From the NCBI RefSeq assembly GCF_020736705.1, contig NZ_CP085990.1, forward strand, positions 3,100,001 through 3,164,000: a DNA stretch of 64,000 bases, in the 5' to 3' direction. Below are positions 53,740-63,894 of this stretch, in pieces. The stretch comes from Psychrobacter sanguinis. Its GTDB lineage: Bacteria; Pseudomonadota; Gammaproteobacteria; Pseudomonadales; Moraxellaceae. A model generated the notes under the pieces. That model ran no database searches, had not been told where the DNA came from, and worked only from the letters and a program-made list of their open reading frames with translations. The translations under genes and the position numbers were made by a program. The first letter of the stretch is position 1. The number at the start of each line of letters is the position of its first letter.

Positions 53740-55689
53740 CTAAGACTTGTTTAGACGATAACGACGATCAAGCATACTAGTAACAGCACCTAATGCCATG
53801 ATAATTGCACCTAACCATAACCAAGCAATCATTGGCTTCACATAAATACGTACCGCCCAGTTGCCCTTAGGATCATTATCATCGATAGGCTCACCCAAAG
53901 CGACATACAAATCTCGGAAGAATGTGGTCTGAATGCCCGCTTCTGTCATTGGCATACGGCTTACCACATAATTTCGTTTCTGCGGATATAACGTCGTGAC
54001 GAATTTACCGTCTTTTTCTACTTTAATTTCAGCTTGTGTCGCATCGTAGTTTTTACCACGTACTTCATCGAACTCGACTAGAGTAAAGTCATAATGATTT
54101 ATCTTCACCGTGTCTCCGACAGTCATTGCTACGTCTTTTTCGACACTTAACGCACTGGTCACACCGACGCCCATAGCGACAATAAGTAGTCCAATATGAG
54201 CAATTTGCATGCCCCAATAATGTGCTTTTAAGCGTTTGATACCTTGGCCAAAGGTGGCAGCATTCTTGGTCTTATCTTTAACATCATAGATAATCCAGCC
54301 CAACACCCACAGGCATAATAAACTGGTAACAATAATTTGTAGGTTCAGGCTCTGAGTGAACAAGTAAGTGACTATCGCCGCCAACAACGCACTACTTACC
54401 AAAATAGTTAAGCTGATGCCCAGTAAAGGACGCTTATCCTGCTTCCAGCGCATATTAGAGCCCATACCCATGGTCAATAATATCAGCCAAGTTAAAGGAA
54501 CAAATAACGCATTAAAGTAAGGAGGGCCTACAGACACCTGACCTAAGTTAAATGAGTCAGCAATAATGGGATACAACGTTCCTAGTAATACCACAAGAGT
54601 GGCCACTAAAATTACGATGTTATTGATAACTAATAGAGTTTCACGAGACTTTACACCGTAATTACTCTCTACTGTTAGACGCCAACCGCGTAGAGCGAAA
54701 GCAATTAGACCTGCCCCAATCACGATCCCTAATATGGCTAGGATAGCCAAACCACGAGTCGGATCTGCGGCAAAAGAGTGAACTGAAGTGATGACCCCTG
54801 AACGCACTAAGAAAGTGCCTAACAAACTAAGCGCAAAGGCAAAGATAGATAGCATGATGGTCCAAGCTTTGAACACACCGCGCTTCTCAGTTACTGCTAA
54901 AGAGTGAATCAAGGCAGTACACGCCAACCAAGGCATTAATGAAGCGTTTTCTACAGGGTCCCAAAACCACCAACCGCCCCAGCCCAATTCATAATAAGCC
55001 CACCATGAGCCCAAAGCGATACCTAGGGTTAAGAAGCCCCAAGCTGCCAATGCCCAAGGACGAGACCAGCGAGTCCACACTGCATCGAGTCGACCTGCCC
55101 ATAAGGCGGCCATACAAAAAGCAAAGGGAACGGCCATGCCCACATAACCCATATAAAGCATAGGCGGGTGGAAAATCAGACCAGGGTCTTGTAATAATGG
55201 GTTTAGATCTGCGCCATCTACCGGTACATTTGGTAAGGTTCTCTCAAAAGGAGATGAGGTAAAGATCAGCATAGCTAGCATCATTAACTGCACCGCGGCT
55301 AAGATTACCAACACTCGAGCCCGCATATTTAAGGGTAGACCACGGCTAAACCAAGCCACCATGGCTGACCAACCGGCTAGAATGGTTACCCATAATAAGA
55401 GCGAGCCTTCATGACCACCCCAAGTGGCTGATAGCTTGTAGTACCAAGGCAATAACGAGTTTGAGTTCTCGGCCACATAGACCAAGGTGAAATCGTTATA
55501 AAAAAATCCAGCCATAAGCGCCAGAAAAGAAACCAACACCGCGACGAACTGCGCCCAAGCTAAGCTCGGTGCCAAACGTTGCAAATGGGTTTGATTTCGT
55601 GCAATACCAAAGGTGGGTAGTACCACTTGCAATAAAGCCAAAATCATTGATGCAACTAATGCAAAATATCCTAGCTCAGTAATTACCAT
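53740..55689 (-). CDS. ccmF: Haem lyase subunit CcmF
   Basis: Large inner-membrane protein that attaches haem to apocytochrome c together with CcmH. The WWD haem-handling motif is intact (GWGGWWFWDPVENASLMPWL), preceded by WGGHEGSLLLW, and there are about 14-15 hydrophobic helices. The conserved periplasmic C-terminal region (VSVGPPYFNALFVPL; GIQTTFFRDLYVALGEP) is complete. 649 residues, typical. First of the four ccm genes in the window; ccmABCDE are not adjacent on this side, so the set is split or lies elsewhere. Confidence 0.96.
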   Translation of the reverse strand: MVITELGYFALVASMILALLQVVLPTFGIARNQTHLQRLAPSLAWAQFVAVLVSFLALMAGFFYNDFTLVYVAENSNSLLPWYYKLSATWGGHEGSLLLWVTILAGWSAMVAWFSRGLPLNMRARVLVILAAVQLMMLAMLIFTSSPFERTLPNVPVDGADLNPLLQDPGLIFHPPMLYMGYVGMAVPFAFCMAALWAGRLDAVWTRWSRPWALAAWGFLTLGIALGSWWAYYELGWGGWWFWDPVENASLMPWLACTALIHSLAVTEKRGVFKAWTIMLSIFAFALSLLGTFLVRSGVITSVHSFAADPTRGLAILAILGIVIGAGLIAFALRGWRLTVESNYGVKSRETLLVINNIVILVATLVVLLGTLYPIIADSFNLGQVSVGPPYFNALFVPLTWLILLTMGMGSNMRWKQDKRPLLGISLTILVSSALLAAIVTYLFTQSLNLQIIVTSLLCLWVLGWIIYDVKDKTKNAATFGQGIKRLKAHYWGMQIAHIGLLIVAMGVGVTSALSVEKDVAMTVGDTVKINHYDFTLVEFDEVRGKNYDATQAEIKVEKDGKFVTTLYPQKRNYVVSRMPMTEAGIQTTFFRDLYVALGEPIDDNDPKGNWAVRIYVKPMIAWLWLGAIIMALGAVTSMLDRRYRLNKS

Positions 55690-56116
55690 ATTTGCTCGCC
55701 CTAATACTACTATGCTGTTGCTTATGCTGGGTAAAAGCCTTTCAAACTGCCTCTACTGTAATAAGCGTATAAATATTTATTAAAACTTAATCTTTAAATC
55801 ACTGTGTTCTATACTAGGGGTTTATAAAGACTGCTATAGTTAGTGCTTCAAATATGAGCACGACCCTTCCCTTTCATCAGTACCTAGATTCGACCAACCC
55901 GTATTTGTATATTGGTAAATTAGTAGATTTTATGTAGACACGATTTATCGTCTATTAAGTTTTTTATCTCTTTACGAATAAAGCCACTCAGACTACAGAG
56001 TGGCTTCATATTATAGTATCTATTACACCCTATATATTCACATAGGATTCAATGTATCTATTATATAGTGTCAAAGATTATATAAATAGCGTTAGCTGAT
56101 GATATATTTTAACATC
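55690..56116. other. 427-bp spacer between DUF445 gene and ccmF
   Basis: Holds one hairpin, AAGCCACTC-8 bases-GAGTGGCTT (55981-56006), which may end the DUF445 transcript although no T-run follows on the minus strand, and presumably the ccmF promoter. No gene or RNA recognised. Confidence 0.55.
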
Positions 56117-57523
56117 TTATCCACTAACAGGGAAAAATACTAAAACTAAATGCAGCCAACCTGCTAAGAAGCCAGTGACCCCGCCTAATATGATTAATGT
56201 GGTCTCATCTTCTCTAAAAGCTGGACGCAACAAATTCTGGAACTCAGAGGGCGTTAACGCTTTAATGCGCTCACAGAACAAACCGTAGATTTTACTAGCG
56301 CGACTTTCATTTAATTCAGGATCGCGAATGGGCACCATAGTGGCATCAATTGATTTGTCAATAATAGTGTTCTTCAACTGTCCAAATTCACGTCTGCCCA
56401 AGCCCACTCTTAATGTTGTGCTCACGACTGGCGACTCTAATACTTCGTATAAATGGTCTTTCATCAAGTTACGGGTTTCAGCAGCTTTTGGTCCATACAT
56501 CATTTCATTCATGATGTTCTCTAAGGTAACCAGCTCTTGAACCACAATTCCTGCAAATACTTCTGAGACCTCTGGCTGACGCTTCATAAAGCCCCCTTGC
56601 CAGTTGTACGTATCGATTCGAGGTATAACAGGCACAATAAATGGAAAACCTTTAACCCGTTTAAAGAGTCTTAAATATTTGATAGGGTGAGGCTCTACTG
56701 GATTAAACACCATCCAAATGGCAATCCAGTTGGTTAAGAAACCCCAAATTGCGGCAAAAAATGGCACTGTCCAATGCTGAGGAACTAGCAAATAAATAAA
56801 CATTTGCACAATACCAAAGATAAAACCAATCAAAGCGCTAATGTGCCAAATAAAATTAATTTCTTTTTGACCCACTTTTAAAAACATATTAACCATTAAA
56901 CGGCGGTCATTTTCCATAGTACGAACGATCATTTCCCGCATGTCCACCAATTCTTCGACATTATGGGTCAAATCAACCACCAACTCTCTCATAATGGTGG
57001 GCAACTGCTCATGCGCATAGTTATAAATACGACGTTTTAGTGCATAAGGTAGATTGCTCCATAAAGAAGCAGAACGTTCGTTCATAATCTCATCAATAAG
57101 GCGTTCAAGATTGGCATCAACCGTCTGAGTAATGAAATCAGCCATTTCTTCAGGTTCCATTGCCTGAAAGAACTCATCTAAAGACCCTAGTTTTGATAAG
57201 GTTTGGTCAACGATAACCCCCGATATTTTCCCTGCTTTACGCGGCACGATACCTTGCCAGCCTATACCTTGAAAGCCAAAAGGGAAATTAGGAATTTTTA
57301 TACCCCAAAACTTAATGGGATAAAATAGCATTTTTAAGGCCATCCATACATGCGCCCAAGTAACGAATGCCGTTACAAAGGGAATGGTTAACATCGCAAA
57401 AAATTCAGGATGTGCGCTTAAGACTTGCCAAATAGAAGAGAACATGTTGGATATATCACTTATACTTAGGTTGAGGAAACCTATTTCCATGTTGTTTATA
57501 GTTAGTGTGCAGGATTTTAACAC
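56117..57523 (-). CDS. DUF445 family membrane protein
   Basis: 468-residue inner-membrane protein of the DUF445 (YheB-like) family, function unknown. Membrane helices lie near the N-terminus (FAMLTIPFVTAFVTWAHVWMALKMLFY), in the centre (FIWHISALIGFIFGIVQMFIYLLV and WTVPFFAAIWGFLTNWIAIWMVF, the latter containing the family-typical TNWIAIWMVFNP) and at the C-terminus (TLIILGGVTGFLAGWLHLVLVFF). Between them are long amphipathic helices. The frame opens at GTG 57523; ATG 57490 (MEIGFLN) is an alternative, neither with a strong ribosome-binding site. Alone on this strand. Confidence 0.83.
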   Translation of the reverse strand: MLKSCTLTINNMEIGFLNLSISDISNMFSSIWQVLSAHPEFFAMLTIPFVTAFVTWAHVWMALKMLFYPIKFWGIKIPNFPFGFQGIGWQGIVPRKAGKISGVIVDQTLSKLGSLDEFFQAMEPEEMADFITQTVDANLERLIDEIMNERSASLWSNLPYALKRRIYNYAHEQLPTIMRELVVDLTHNVEELVDMREMIVRTMENDRRLMVNMFLKVGQKEINFIWHISALIGFIFGIVQMFIYLLVPQHWTVPFFAAIWGFLTNWIAIWMVFNPVEPHPIKYLRLFKRVKGFPFIVPVIPRIDTYNWQGGFMKRQPEVSEVFAGIVVQELVTLENIMNEMMYGPKAAETRNLMKDHLYEVLESPVVSTTLRVGLGRREFGQLKNTIIDKSIDATMVPIRDPELNESRASKIYGLFCERIKALTPSEFQNLLRPAFREDETTLIILGGVTGFLAGWLHLVLVFFPVSG

Positions 57524-57935
57524 ACTCGCTATAGATTTACTTAAACCGTCTCACCAGTCCTAGTGAGACCTGATAATAGCTTGATACGCGTCTATACTGC
57601 AATAGCGGACTGCTAATTTTATAAGGCAAGCTTTAAAACGAAACAGAATACCCCAATATTTAGCAACGCATCCTTCTTCATGTTCATCTTTTTAAATTCA
57701 GTCTAATGAACCTTTCGATTTAGATAAATTTGTCCAAGTTTTGCAGAATCACTCTTAAAAATCGATTAGGAGAGTGACGCTGTAAAAATGGTTAAAAGCC
57801 ATTAAAAATCATTGGCTAATAGAATGAGCTTTGATTTGTTATGATATAATTACAAAATTGGCCCTTACTTCTTTACGCCTACCCTTCACGTGACACGCTG
57901 TCTTCATTTTTCATCCTGCTAAGTATATAAATTTA
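57524..57935. other. 412-bp divergent spacer between DUF445 gene and mrdA
   Basis: Contains an inverted repeat GTCTCAC-8-GTGAGAC at 57548-57569 on the DUF445 side and the mrdA extended -10 on the other side. No gene recognised. Confidence 0.55.
57842..57850 (+). promoter_or_regulatory. mrdA promoter, extended -10
   Basis: TGATATAAT: a consensus TATAAT preceded by TG one base away, the extended -10 form that needs no good -35, which indeed is not seen. It lies 86 bases ahead of mrdA. Confidence 0.6.
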
Positions 57936-59939
57936 ATGAAACAACCCATCTCCTCAGATATCCGTCAAGAAAATCGCAGTTTTTTAAACCGCATTTTATT
58001 TGCCGCGTTATTTATATTCTTAGGCTTAGCCGTTCTTTTGGCTCGCTATTGGTATCTACAAGTCTATTCATATGATAAATATACTACCCAAGCCGAGAAC
58101 AACCGAGTAAAACTCATTTCCGACCCGCCTTCTCGTGGCTATATCTATGACAGAAATGGATATTTATTGGCCGATAATAAGCCGGTATTTACCGCTATGC
58201 TGAGCCCAGATGAGGTCGAGAACCCAAAGCGCACTCTTGAGTTACTGGCACCGGTGTTTGAGTTATCAGATGAAGACATCACTGACATCTTAGCGCGCAT
58301 AGAGCAAAGTAAAAATGACCCTGTTACCATTAAGATTGGTATTAATGACCAACAAATGGCGCAGTTTAGCGAACGTAAACCTTTTTTTAAAGGGGTTAGC
58401 ATCCAAAGTAAGTTAACGCGTAGCTATCCTCACGACGAACTGTTCGCTCACGTCATTGGCTATGTAGGCCGAATCAATGACAAAGAGTCAAAAGAAATTG
58501 ATAAGGAGCGTTACGCAGGGACTGACCTTATCGGTAAAATTGGCATTGAAAAATACTATGAGGATTTACTATTAGGCAAAGCGGGGCATCAAGCGGTCGA
58601 AACCAACGTTCATGGCGAAATCCTACGCAAACTTGAAAGCACACCGCCAACGCCAGGCAATGACATCTACTTAAGCTTAGACTACGGTCTGCAAAAAGTC
58701 GCTCAAGATCAGTTAAACGGACGACGTGGCGCTATTGTCGCCATTGACCCTCAAAACGGAGATGTTCTGGCCTTCGTCAGTAACCCAAGCTTTGACCCTA
58801 ATCCTTTTGTGTCAGGCATTTCGTTTAAAGACTATGGCAACCTTCGCGACGATCCAGACCAACCGCTATATAACAGAGCGCTACAAGGTATGTACCCTCC
58901 TGCATCTACTATTAAGCCTTTTGAGGGGTTGGGTGCTATTCACTATGGCCTTATGGGCTGGAATGACTCTATTTATGATCCAGGCTACTTTACCTTGCCC
59001 GGTGACAGTCACCGCTTCCGTGACTGGAAAAAAGGCGGACATGGTACCGTTAACCTAACCAAGTCTATCGTAATGTCGGTGGATACTTACTACTATAAGC
59101 TGTCTTATCAAATGGGCATTCAGCGACTCCATGATTGGATGGTACGCTTTGGGTTTGGTAGCCCGACAGGTATTGACTTGCCGGGAGAAAAATCAGGGGT
59201 AATGCCGTCACCCAAATGGAAAATGGATACCTATGACAAAGCTTGGCTGCCAGGCGAGACCATTTCGGTCAGTATTGGTCAAGGTTATTTTCTAGCGACA
59301 CCGCTGCAAGTAGCCAATGCCACTGCAATGACCGCTAACTTAGGTAAAAAACTAACACCGCATATGTTGAAACGTTCAGAGGGCGCGGCGGAAGTTCACC
59401 CTATCGATAGACCGACAGGACAAATCGATTTCAATGGGACCGAAGCTGACTGGTTAAAGATGCGTGACGCCATGGAAGAAACGGTTAAAAGAGGCACAGG
59501 CCGAGGCATTTATACCCCTCGTTATCGCATAGCGGGTAAAACAGGTACGGCTCAAGTTAAGTCTATTGCGCAAGGTAAAAGCTACAATAAATCTGCCCTT
59601 GATAAGCGCCATTGGGACCATGCTTGGTTTACCGGATTTGCACCAGTTGATGACCCTCAAATCGCTGTTGCTGTCTTAGTAGAAAATGGTGGAGGCGGTA
59701 GTCATACAGCCGCCCCTATTGGCCGAGCGCTTTTTGATTACTGGATGCTACGCCGTAAAAGCGACCCAATCGTGCCACCTTCTCCTGAAGAGCTTGAGAT
59801 TATTAGAGCACAAAAAGCGGAAGCGAAGGCGCTTTTAGATGCTGAGCGTGATGCAAAAGAAGCGGCGGAAAAAGCCGCAAAAGAGGCCGCTGAAAAAGCA
59901 CTGAAAGAAAAACCTGCTGCAAACGTCGCAGTAGAATAG
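57936..59939 (+). CDS. mrdA: Penicillin-binding protein 2, peptidoglycan transpeptidase
   Basis: Class B PBP of the elongasome that crosslinks peptidoglycan for rod-shape growth. One N-terminal anchor (ILFAALFIFLGLAVLLARYWYLQVY), the pedestal domain with PPSRGYIYDRNGYLLADN, and the transpeptidase domain with the active-site serine in YPPASTIKPFEGLGA (SxxK), SVD in the second motif region, and KTGTAQV. 667 residues, about 35 more than E. coli because of a C-terminal Ala/Lys/Glu-rich helix (EAAEKAAKEAAEKALKEK). The rodA partner is not adjacent. RsmD follows after 88 bases. Confidence 0.95.
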   Translation: MKQPISSDIRQENRSFLNRILFAALFIFLGLAVLLARYWYLQVYSYDKYTTQAENNRVKLISDPPSRGYIYDRNGYLLADNKPVFTAMLSPDEVENPKRTLELLAPVFELSDEDITDILARIEQSKNDPVTIKIGINDQQMAQFSERKPFFKGVSIQSKLTRSYPHDELFAHVIGYVGRINDKESKEIDKERYAGTDLIGKIGIEKYYEDLLLGKAGHQAVETNVHGEILRKLESTPPTPGNDIYLSLDYGLQKVAQDQLNGRRGAIVAIDPQNGDVLAFVSNPSFDPNPFVSGISFKDYGNLRDDPDQPLYNRALQGMYPPASTIKPFEGLGAIHYGLMGWNDSIYDPGYFTLPGDSHRFRDWKKGGHGTVNLTKSIVMSVDTYYYKLSYQMGIQRLHDWMVRFGFGSPTGIDLPGEKSGVMPSPKWKMDTYDKAWLPGETISVSIGQGYFLATPLQVANATAMTANLGKKLTPHMLKRSEGAAEVHPIDRPTGQIDFNGTEADWLKMRDAMEETVKRGTGRGIYTPRYRIAGKTGTAQVKSIAQGKSYNKSALDKRHWDHAWFTGFAPVDDPQIAVAVLVENGGGGSHTAAPIGRALFDYWMLRRKSDPIVPPSPEELEIIRAQKAEAKALLDAERDAKEAAEKAAKEAAEKALKEKPAANVAVE

Positions 59940-60027
59940 ATAATCTTATTTGTAACGAGCTTTGTCTTAAACTTGATAGGCTCTACTTAACGATAGACTC
60001 TCTACTTAAAAGGCTATGTAACAGGCT

Positions 60028-60744
60028 ATGGCAACGAATGCGAAAAGAAGGCGTCAAAATCAATCTCCTAAAAGCACAGTACCTTCTACTAATAGAGGGG
60101 CGTCTAAAAGTGCAGCGACAGGACAGGTGCGCATCATAGGCGGTCAATTTCGACGTCAATTTGTGCCTTTCATAGAAGCGGAAGGTCTACGCCCTAGCCC
60201 AGACCGTTTGAGAGAGACCCTGTTTAATTGGATACAGTTTGAGCTGCATGACGCCAATGTTTTAGATCTCTGTGCAGGCAGTGGTGTTTTGGGATTTGAA
60301 GCCTTGTCTCGTGGCGCTCACTGGGTAGATTTCATTGAGCTACAGCCTAGCCAAGCCAGATTGATTGAACAGACCGCACAGAAGCTTAAGTTATCTTCTG
60401 CTAGCTTTAGAATTTCTGTCGGCGATGCCCTTAACATCATCCCTACTCTCAATATGTCTGTGTCAATGGCGAAAGAGAATAGTGCCGATTCGAGTTCTGA
60501 AGTTAATGCTGATGCTTTGAGTTATCATTTGGTCTACCTTGACCCCCCTTACGATCTTGATTTATGGGGGCCGATGCTCAATTTATTAATCAAACATAAA
60601 CTGGTAAATTCCGAGACCCTGTTTTATTTAGAAGATAAGCGGGAACTTTCCCAAACTTTGCAAGGATTGTCCTATAATTACAGAATTCTTAAAGAGACTA
60701 AAGTAGGGCAAATCTTCGCTAATCTGATTCAAATAGAACTATAA
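60028..60744 (+). CDS. rsmD: 16S rRNA (guanine(966)-N(2))-methyltransferase
   Basis: Methylates G966 of 16S rRNA on the assembled 30S particle. Rossmann methyltransferase: RIIGGQFRRQFVPF, SPDRLRETLFNWIQFEL, the SAM-binding VLDLCAGSGVLGFEALSRGA and the catalytic LVYLDPPYDLDLWG (DPPY). 238 residues, with a basic Ser/Arg-rich N-terminal tail of about 30 residues and a Ser/Asn insert before DPPY. Single gene between mrdA and rplM. Confidence 0.94.
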   Translation: MATNAKRRRQNQSPKSTVPSTNRGASKSAATGQVRIIGGQFRRQFVPFIEAEGLRPSPDRLRETLFNWIQFELHDANVLDLCAGSGVLGFEALSRGAHWVDFIELQPSQARLIEQTAQKLKLSSASFRISVGDALNIIPTLNMSVSMAKENSADSSSEVNADALSYHLVYLDPPYDLDLWGPMLNLLIKHKLVNSETLFYLEDKRELSQTLQGLSYNYRILKETKVGQIFANLIQIEL

Positions 60745-60799
60745 ATATTTGGTCTAAAGTTTATTTAGCGAAATAAAGCACTCTATTTACATTCTTATA

Positions 60800-60828
60800 T
60801 TGCTTTTTTTGTGGGCAATGACTACAAT
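60800..60828 (+). promoter_or_regulatory. rplM-rpsI promoter
   Basis: TTGCTT (60800-60805), 17-base spacer, TACAAT (60823-60828); the best sigma-70 pair in the spacer. It would give a leader of about 100 bases, in which ribosomal protein feedback (known for L13 operons in E. coli) could act. Confidence 0.6.
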
Positions 60829-60936
60829 GTGCGTCTGTTTTTTGAGAGCCCCGTTTCCCCCAACACTCTCAACGACAGTGAAGCAGTTTAGCTGTTTCAC
60901 AGATAACTGCTTCACTCGATAACTTAAGGTTTAATC

Positions 60937-61365
60937 ATGAAAACACAAAGTGCAAAGCCCGCTGAGGTCACTCACGACTGGTATATCGTCGATGCTGAAG
61001 GTAAAACTTTAGGTCGCCTTGCCACTCAAATTGCTGCTCGCCTACGCGGTAAGCATAAGCCTTCTTTCACTCCGCATGTTGATACTGGCGATTATATCGT
61101 TGTTATCAATGCAGACAAGATTGCTGTAACTGGTAAGAAAGCCCAAGACAAAAAATACTATCGTCATAGTGGCTATCCTGGCGGCATTAAAGAGACTAAC
61201 TTCACTAAGTTAATTGCTCATAAGCCAGAAGAAGTTCTTTTGAAAGCCGTAAAAGGTATGTTACCTAAAGGCCCTCTTGGTTATGCTACCATTAAGAAGT
61301 TGAAGCTATATGCTGGTACTGAGCATCCACATGCCGCCCAGCAGCCTAAAGAACTAGACATCTAA
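60937..61365 (+). CDS. rplM: 50S ribosomal protein L13
   Basis: Structural protein of the large ribosomal subunit. Highly conserved sequence: [68 protein letters not shown] and [34 protein letters not shown]. 142 residues, exactly the usual size. Operon with rpsI, 21 bases apart. Confidence 0.98.
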   Translation: MKTQSAKPAEVTHDWYIVDAEGKTLGRLATQIAARLRGKHKPSFTPHVDTGDYIVVINADKIAVTGKKAQDKKYYRHSGYPGGIKETNFTKLIAHKPEEVLLKAVKGMLPKGPLGYATIKKLKLYAGTEHPHAAQQPKELDI

Positions 61366-61386
61366 TCGCATAATCAGGAGTAAGTT

Positions 61387-61773
61387 ATGGAACGCAATTA
61401 CGGAACTGGTCGTCGTAAAACGTCAACTGCCCGCGTCTTTTTATCAAAAGGTACTGGTAATATCGTTGTAAACGGCAAACCACTTGATGAATACTTTGGT
61501 CGTGAAACTTCACGCATGGTTGTTCGTCAACCACTAGAATTACTTGATTCAGCTGAAACCTACGATATCTACGCTACCGTTAAAGGTGGTGGTATCAATG
61601 GTCAAGCCGGTGCTATCCGTCATGGTATCACTCGTGCGCTAATCGAGTCTGACGAAACTCTTAAGCCTGCTCTTAAAGAAGCTGGTTTCGTTACTCGTGA
61701 CTCACGTCAAGTTGAACGTAAGAAATTGGGTCTACGCAAAGCGCGTAAACGTCCTCAATTCTCTAAGCGTTAA
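61387..61773 (+). CDS. rpsI: 30S ribosomal protein S9
   Basis: Small-subunit protein whose C-terminal tail contacts P-site tRNA. Conserved: [70 protein letters not shown] and the basic tail ending KRPQFSKR. 128 residues, typical. A GGAG-type site precedes the ATG. Followed by a terminator. Confidence 0.98.
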   Translation: MERNYGTGRRKTSTARVFLSKGTGNIVVNGKPLDEYFGRETSRMVVRQPLELLDSAETYDIYATVKGGGINGQAGAIRHGITRALIESDETLKPALKEAGFVTRDSRQVERKKLGLRKARKRPQFSKR

Positions 61774-62080
61774 TTTATTGGATAGGCAGACTTGTATTTG
61801 CTTATTTGATGTTAAAAAAACCCTTGTTGACTCAAGGGTTTTTTTATTTTTACAGATGCGAATTTATTTTATTACTAAAATAGCTTAGAATAGACACAAT
61901 TAGTAATATTAGGCAAAGCCAATGTAACCCAACATTTATTATTAATGACAAATAACACTATGGAATCAAATGTTATTGTCTTCTTATTGCATTGGGTTTT
62001 ACATACCAGTATGAAACGTACCGAGATACTTATATACTAAGTCTCGTCGTTTCATGACTTTTATCTGGAGGAAGTTTTTA
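61774..62080. other. Spacer between rpsI and petA
   Basis: About 307 bases: rpsI terminator, then AT-rich sequence that should carry the petABC promoter. No further feature recognised. Confidence 0.55.
61814..61845. terminator. Terminator of rplM-rpsI
   Basis: Seven A, CCCTTG, loop TTGACT, CAAGGG, seven T: strong, symmetrical intrinsic terminator. Confidence 0.95.
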
Positions 62081-62665
62081 ATGAGCCATGCCGAAGGCGT
62101 CAACATAAAACGCCGTAGAGTTCTGATCGCTTCGACTGCCGCTATAGGCGCAGTAGGGGTTGCTTCGGTGGCCACACCATTTGTGCGCTCTTGGTATCCA
62201 AGTGCGAAAGCCGAAGCTGCGGGTGCTGCCGTGACACAAGACATTAGTGCTATCGAAGATGGCCAAATGATCGTTGTTAAATATCGCGGTAAGCCAATTT
62301 TTGTCGTTAAACGTACGAAAGAGATGCTGGATAACTTAGAGAAGGTAACCCCTCAGCTAAGTGATCCAAATTCAGATGCTTCTGTACAACCTGAATATGC
62401 CAAAAACGTTACTCGTTCGCGCGAGCCTACTGTATTAGTTGTAGAAGGCGTTTGTACCCACTTAGGGTGTGCCCCTAACTACCGTCCTGAAGTAGGTGCT
62501 GCCGATCTAGGTGGTAGTAGCTGGTTCGGTGGATTCTTCTGCCCTTGCCATGGTTCGAAGTATGACCTAGCTGGCCGTGTCTACAGTGGTGTTCCTGCTC
62601 CGTTAAACTTACCAATACCGGAATACAGCGTAGATGGTCCTATCTTAACTGTCGGGGAGGCATAA
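62081..62665 (+). CDS. petA: Ubiquinol-cytochrome c reductase iron-sulfur (Rieske) subunit
   Basis: Carries the 2Fe-2S cluster of the cytochrome bc1 complex, which passes electrons from ubiquinol to cytochrome c1. Cluster-binding boxes CTHLGC and FFCPCHGSKYD are present, separated by NYRPEVGAADLGGSSWFGG. The N-terminus has a Tat-like basic motif (KRRRVLIAS) and one transmembrane anchor (TAAIGAVGVASVATPFV). The frame opens at 62054, but the ATG at 62081 has GGAGGAAG upstream; 194 residues, typical. petB starts two bases after the stop. Confidence 0.96.
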   Translation: MSHAEGVNIKRRRVLIASTAAIGAVGVASVATPFVRSWYPSAKAEAAGAAVTQDISAIEDGQMIVVKYRGKPIFVVKRTKEMLDNLEKVTPQLSDPNSDASVQPEYAKNVTRSREPTVLVVEGVCTHLGCAPNYRPEVGAADLGGSSWFGGFFCPCHGSKYDLAGRVYSGVPAPLNLPIPEYSVDGPILTVGEA

Positions 62666-62667
62666 TC

Positions 62668-63894
62668 ATGAGCTTTGGTAAAAGAATGATGGGTTGGGTT
62701 GATGCCCGCTTCCCTGCTACTGAGACCTATGAATATCATATGTCAAAGTACTACGCACCAAAAAACTTTAACTTTTGGTATTTCTTTGGTGTGTTATCAA
62801 TGATTGTGTTGGTCAACCAGTTAGTAACTGGTATTTGGCTAACCATGATGTTTAATCCAAGTGCTGAAGGAGCTTTCGCTTCTGTAGAATACATCATGCG
62901 TGATGTTAAAGGCGGTTGGTTAATTCGTTATATGCACTCTACGGGTGCTTCTGCATTCTTCGTAGTGGTCTACCTTCACATGTTCCGCGGTATGCTCTAT
63001 GGCTCATATAAGAAGCCACGTGAGCTTATTTGGTTAATCGGTATGGGTATTTACCTATGCTTGATGGCGGAAGGCTTCTTCGGTTATCTATTACCTTGGG
63101 GTAACATGTCATTCTGGGGTGCTCAGGTTATTCTTAACTTACCTGCTGCTATTCCTGTTATTGGTGACGGCCTTGCTGAATGGGTTCGTGGTGATTACCT
63201 AATCTCTGGTATTACCCTTAACCGTTTCTTCGCTTTACACGTTGTGGCAATTCCACTTGTGTTAGTCGGCTTAGTATTCATTCACTTAGTTGCGCTTCAC
63301 CATGTGGGCTCTAACAACCCTGATGGCGTTGATATTAAGAAGCTTAAAGATAAAAATGGTATTCCGCTTGATGGCGTACCTTTCCACCCTTACTACACTG
63401 TGCATGACATGGTTGGTATCGTGGTATTCTTTATTATCTTCTTCGCCGTAGTATTCTTCTTCCCAGAAGGTGGTGGTTTCTTCTTAGAAAAACCAAACTT
63501 CGAAGTAGCTAACTCATTAAAAACACCGCCACACATTGCGCCAGTTTGGTATTACACGCCATTCTATGCAATCTTACGTGCGGTACCTGATAAGTTAGGT
63601 GGTGTTATTGCCATGGGTGGCGCAATTGCTATGTTGTTCTTGTTACCTTGGTTAGACCGTTCACCAGTTAAGTCGATTCGTTACAAAGGTATTCTATCTA
63701 AGATTGCTTTGGGTATCTTCGTAGTTAGCTTCCTAGTATTAGGTTACTTAGGTGTTGCACCAGCGACTCCAGTTAACACAATCTTAGGTCGTATTTTCAC
63801 CATCTTGTACTTCTTATATTTCTTATTGATGCCGATTTATACGTCAATTGAGACATGTAAGCAACCACCTGAACGCGTTACTGGAGGTCACTAA
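62668..63894 (+). CDS. petB: Ubiquinol-cytochrome c reductase cytochrome b subunit
   Basis: Membrane core of the bc1 complex with two b-type haems and both quinone sites. Eight helices are expected; visible are GGWLIRYMHSTGASAFFVVVYLHMFRGMLYGSYK (haem histidines), FGYLLPWGNMSFWGAQV and FALHVVAIPLVLVGLVFIHLVALHHVGSNNPDG (second histidine pair). The Qo-site motif, PEWY in mitochondria, is PVWY here (PHIAPVWYYTPFYAILRAVPDK), a variant I recall as usual in beta- and gamma-proteobacteria. 408 residues. Its TAATG overlap couples it to petC. Confidence 0.97.
   Translation: MSFGKRMMGWVDARFPATETYEYHMSKYYAPKNFNFWYFFGVLSMIVLVNQLVTGIWLTMMFNPSAEGAFASVEYIMRDVKGGWLIRYMHSTGASAFFVVVYLHMFRGMLYGSYKKPRELIWLIGMGIYLCLMAEGFFGYLLPWGNMSFWGAQVILNLPAAIPVIGDGLAEWVRGDYLISGITLNRFFALHVVAIPLVLVGLVFIHLVALHHVGSNNPDGVDIKKLKDKNGIPLDGVPFHPYYTVHDMVGIVVFFIIFFAVVFFFPEGGGFFLEKPNFEVANSLKTPPHIAPVWYYTPFYAILRAVPDKLGGVIAMGGAIAMLFLLPWLDRSPVKSIRYKGILSKIALGIFVVSFLVLGYLGVAPATPVNTILGRIFTILYFLYFLLMPIYTSIETCKQPPERVTGGH

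Noticed and set aside
61697-61888. 63-codon frame overlapping the end of rpsI
   Set aside because: Out-of-frame shadow that runs through the rpsI terminator.
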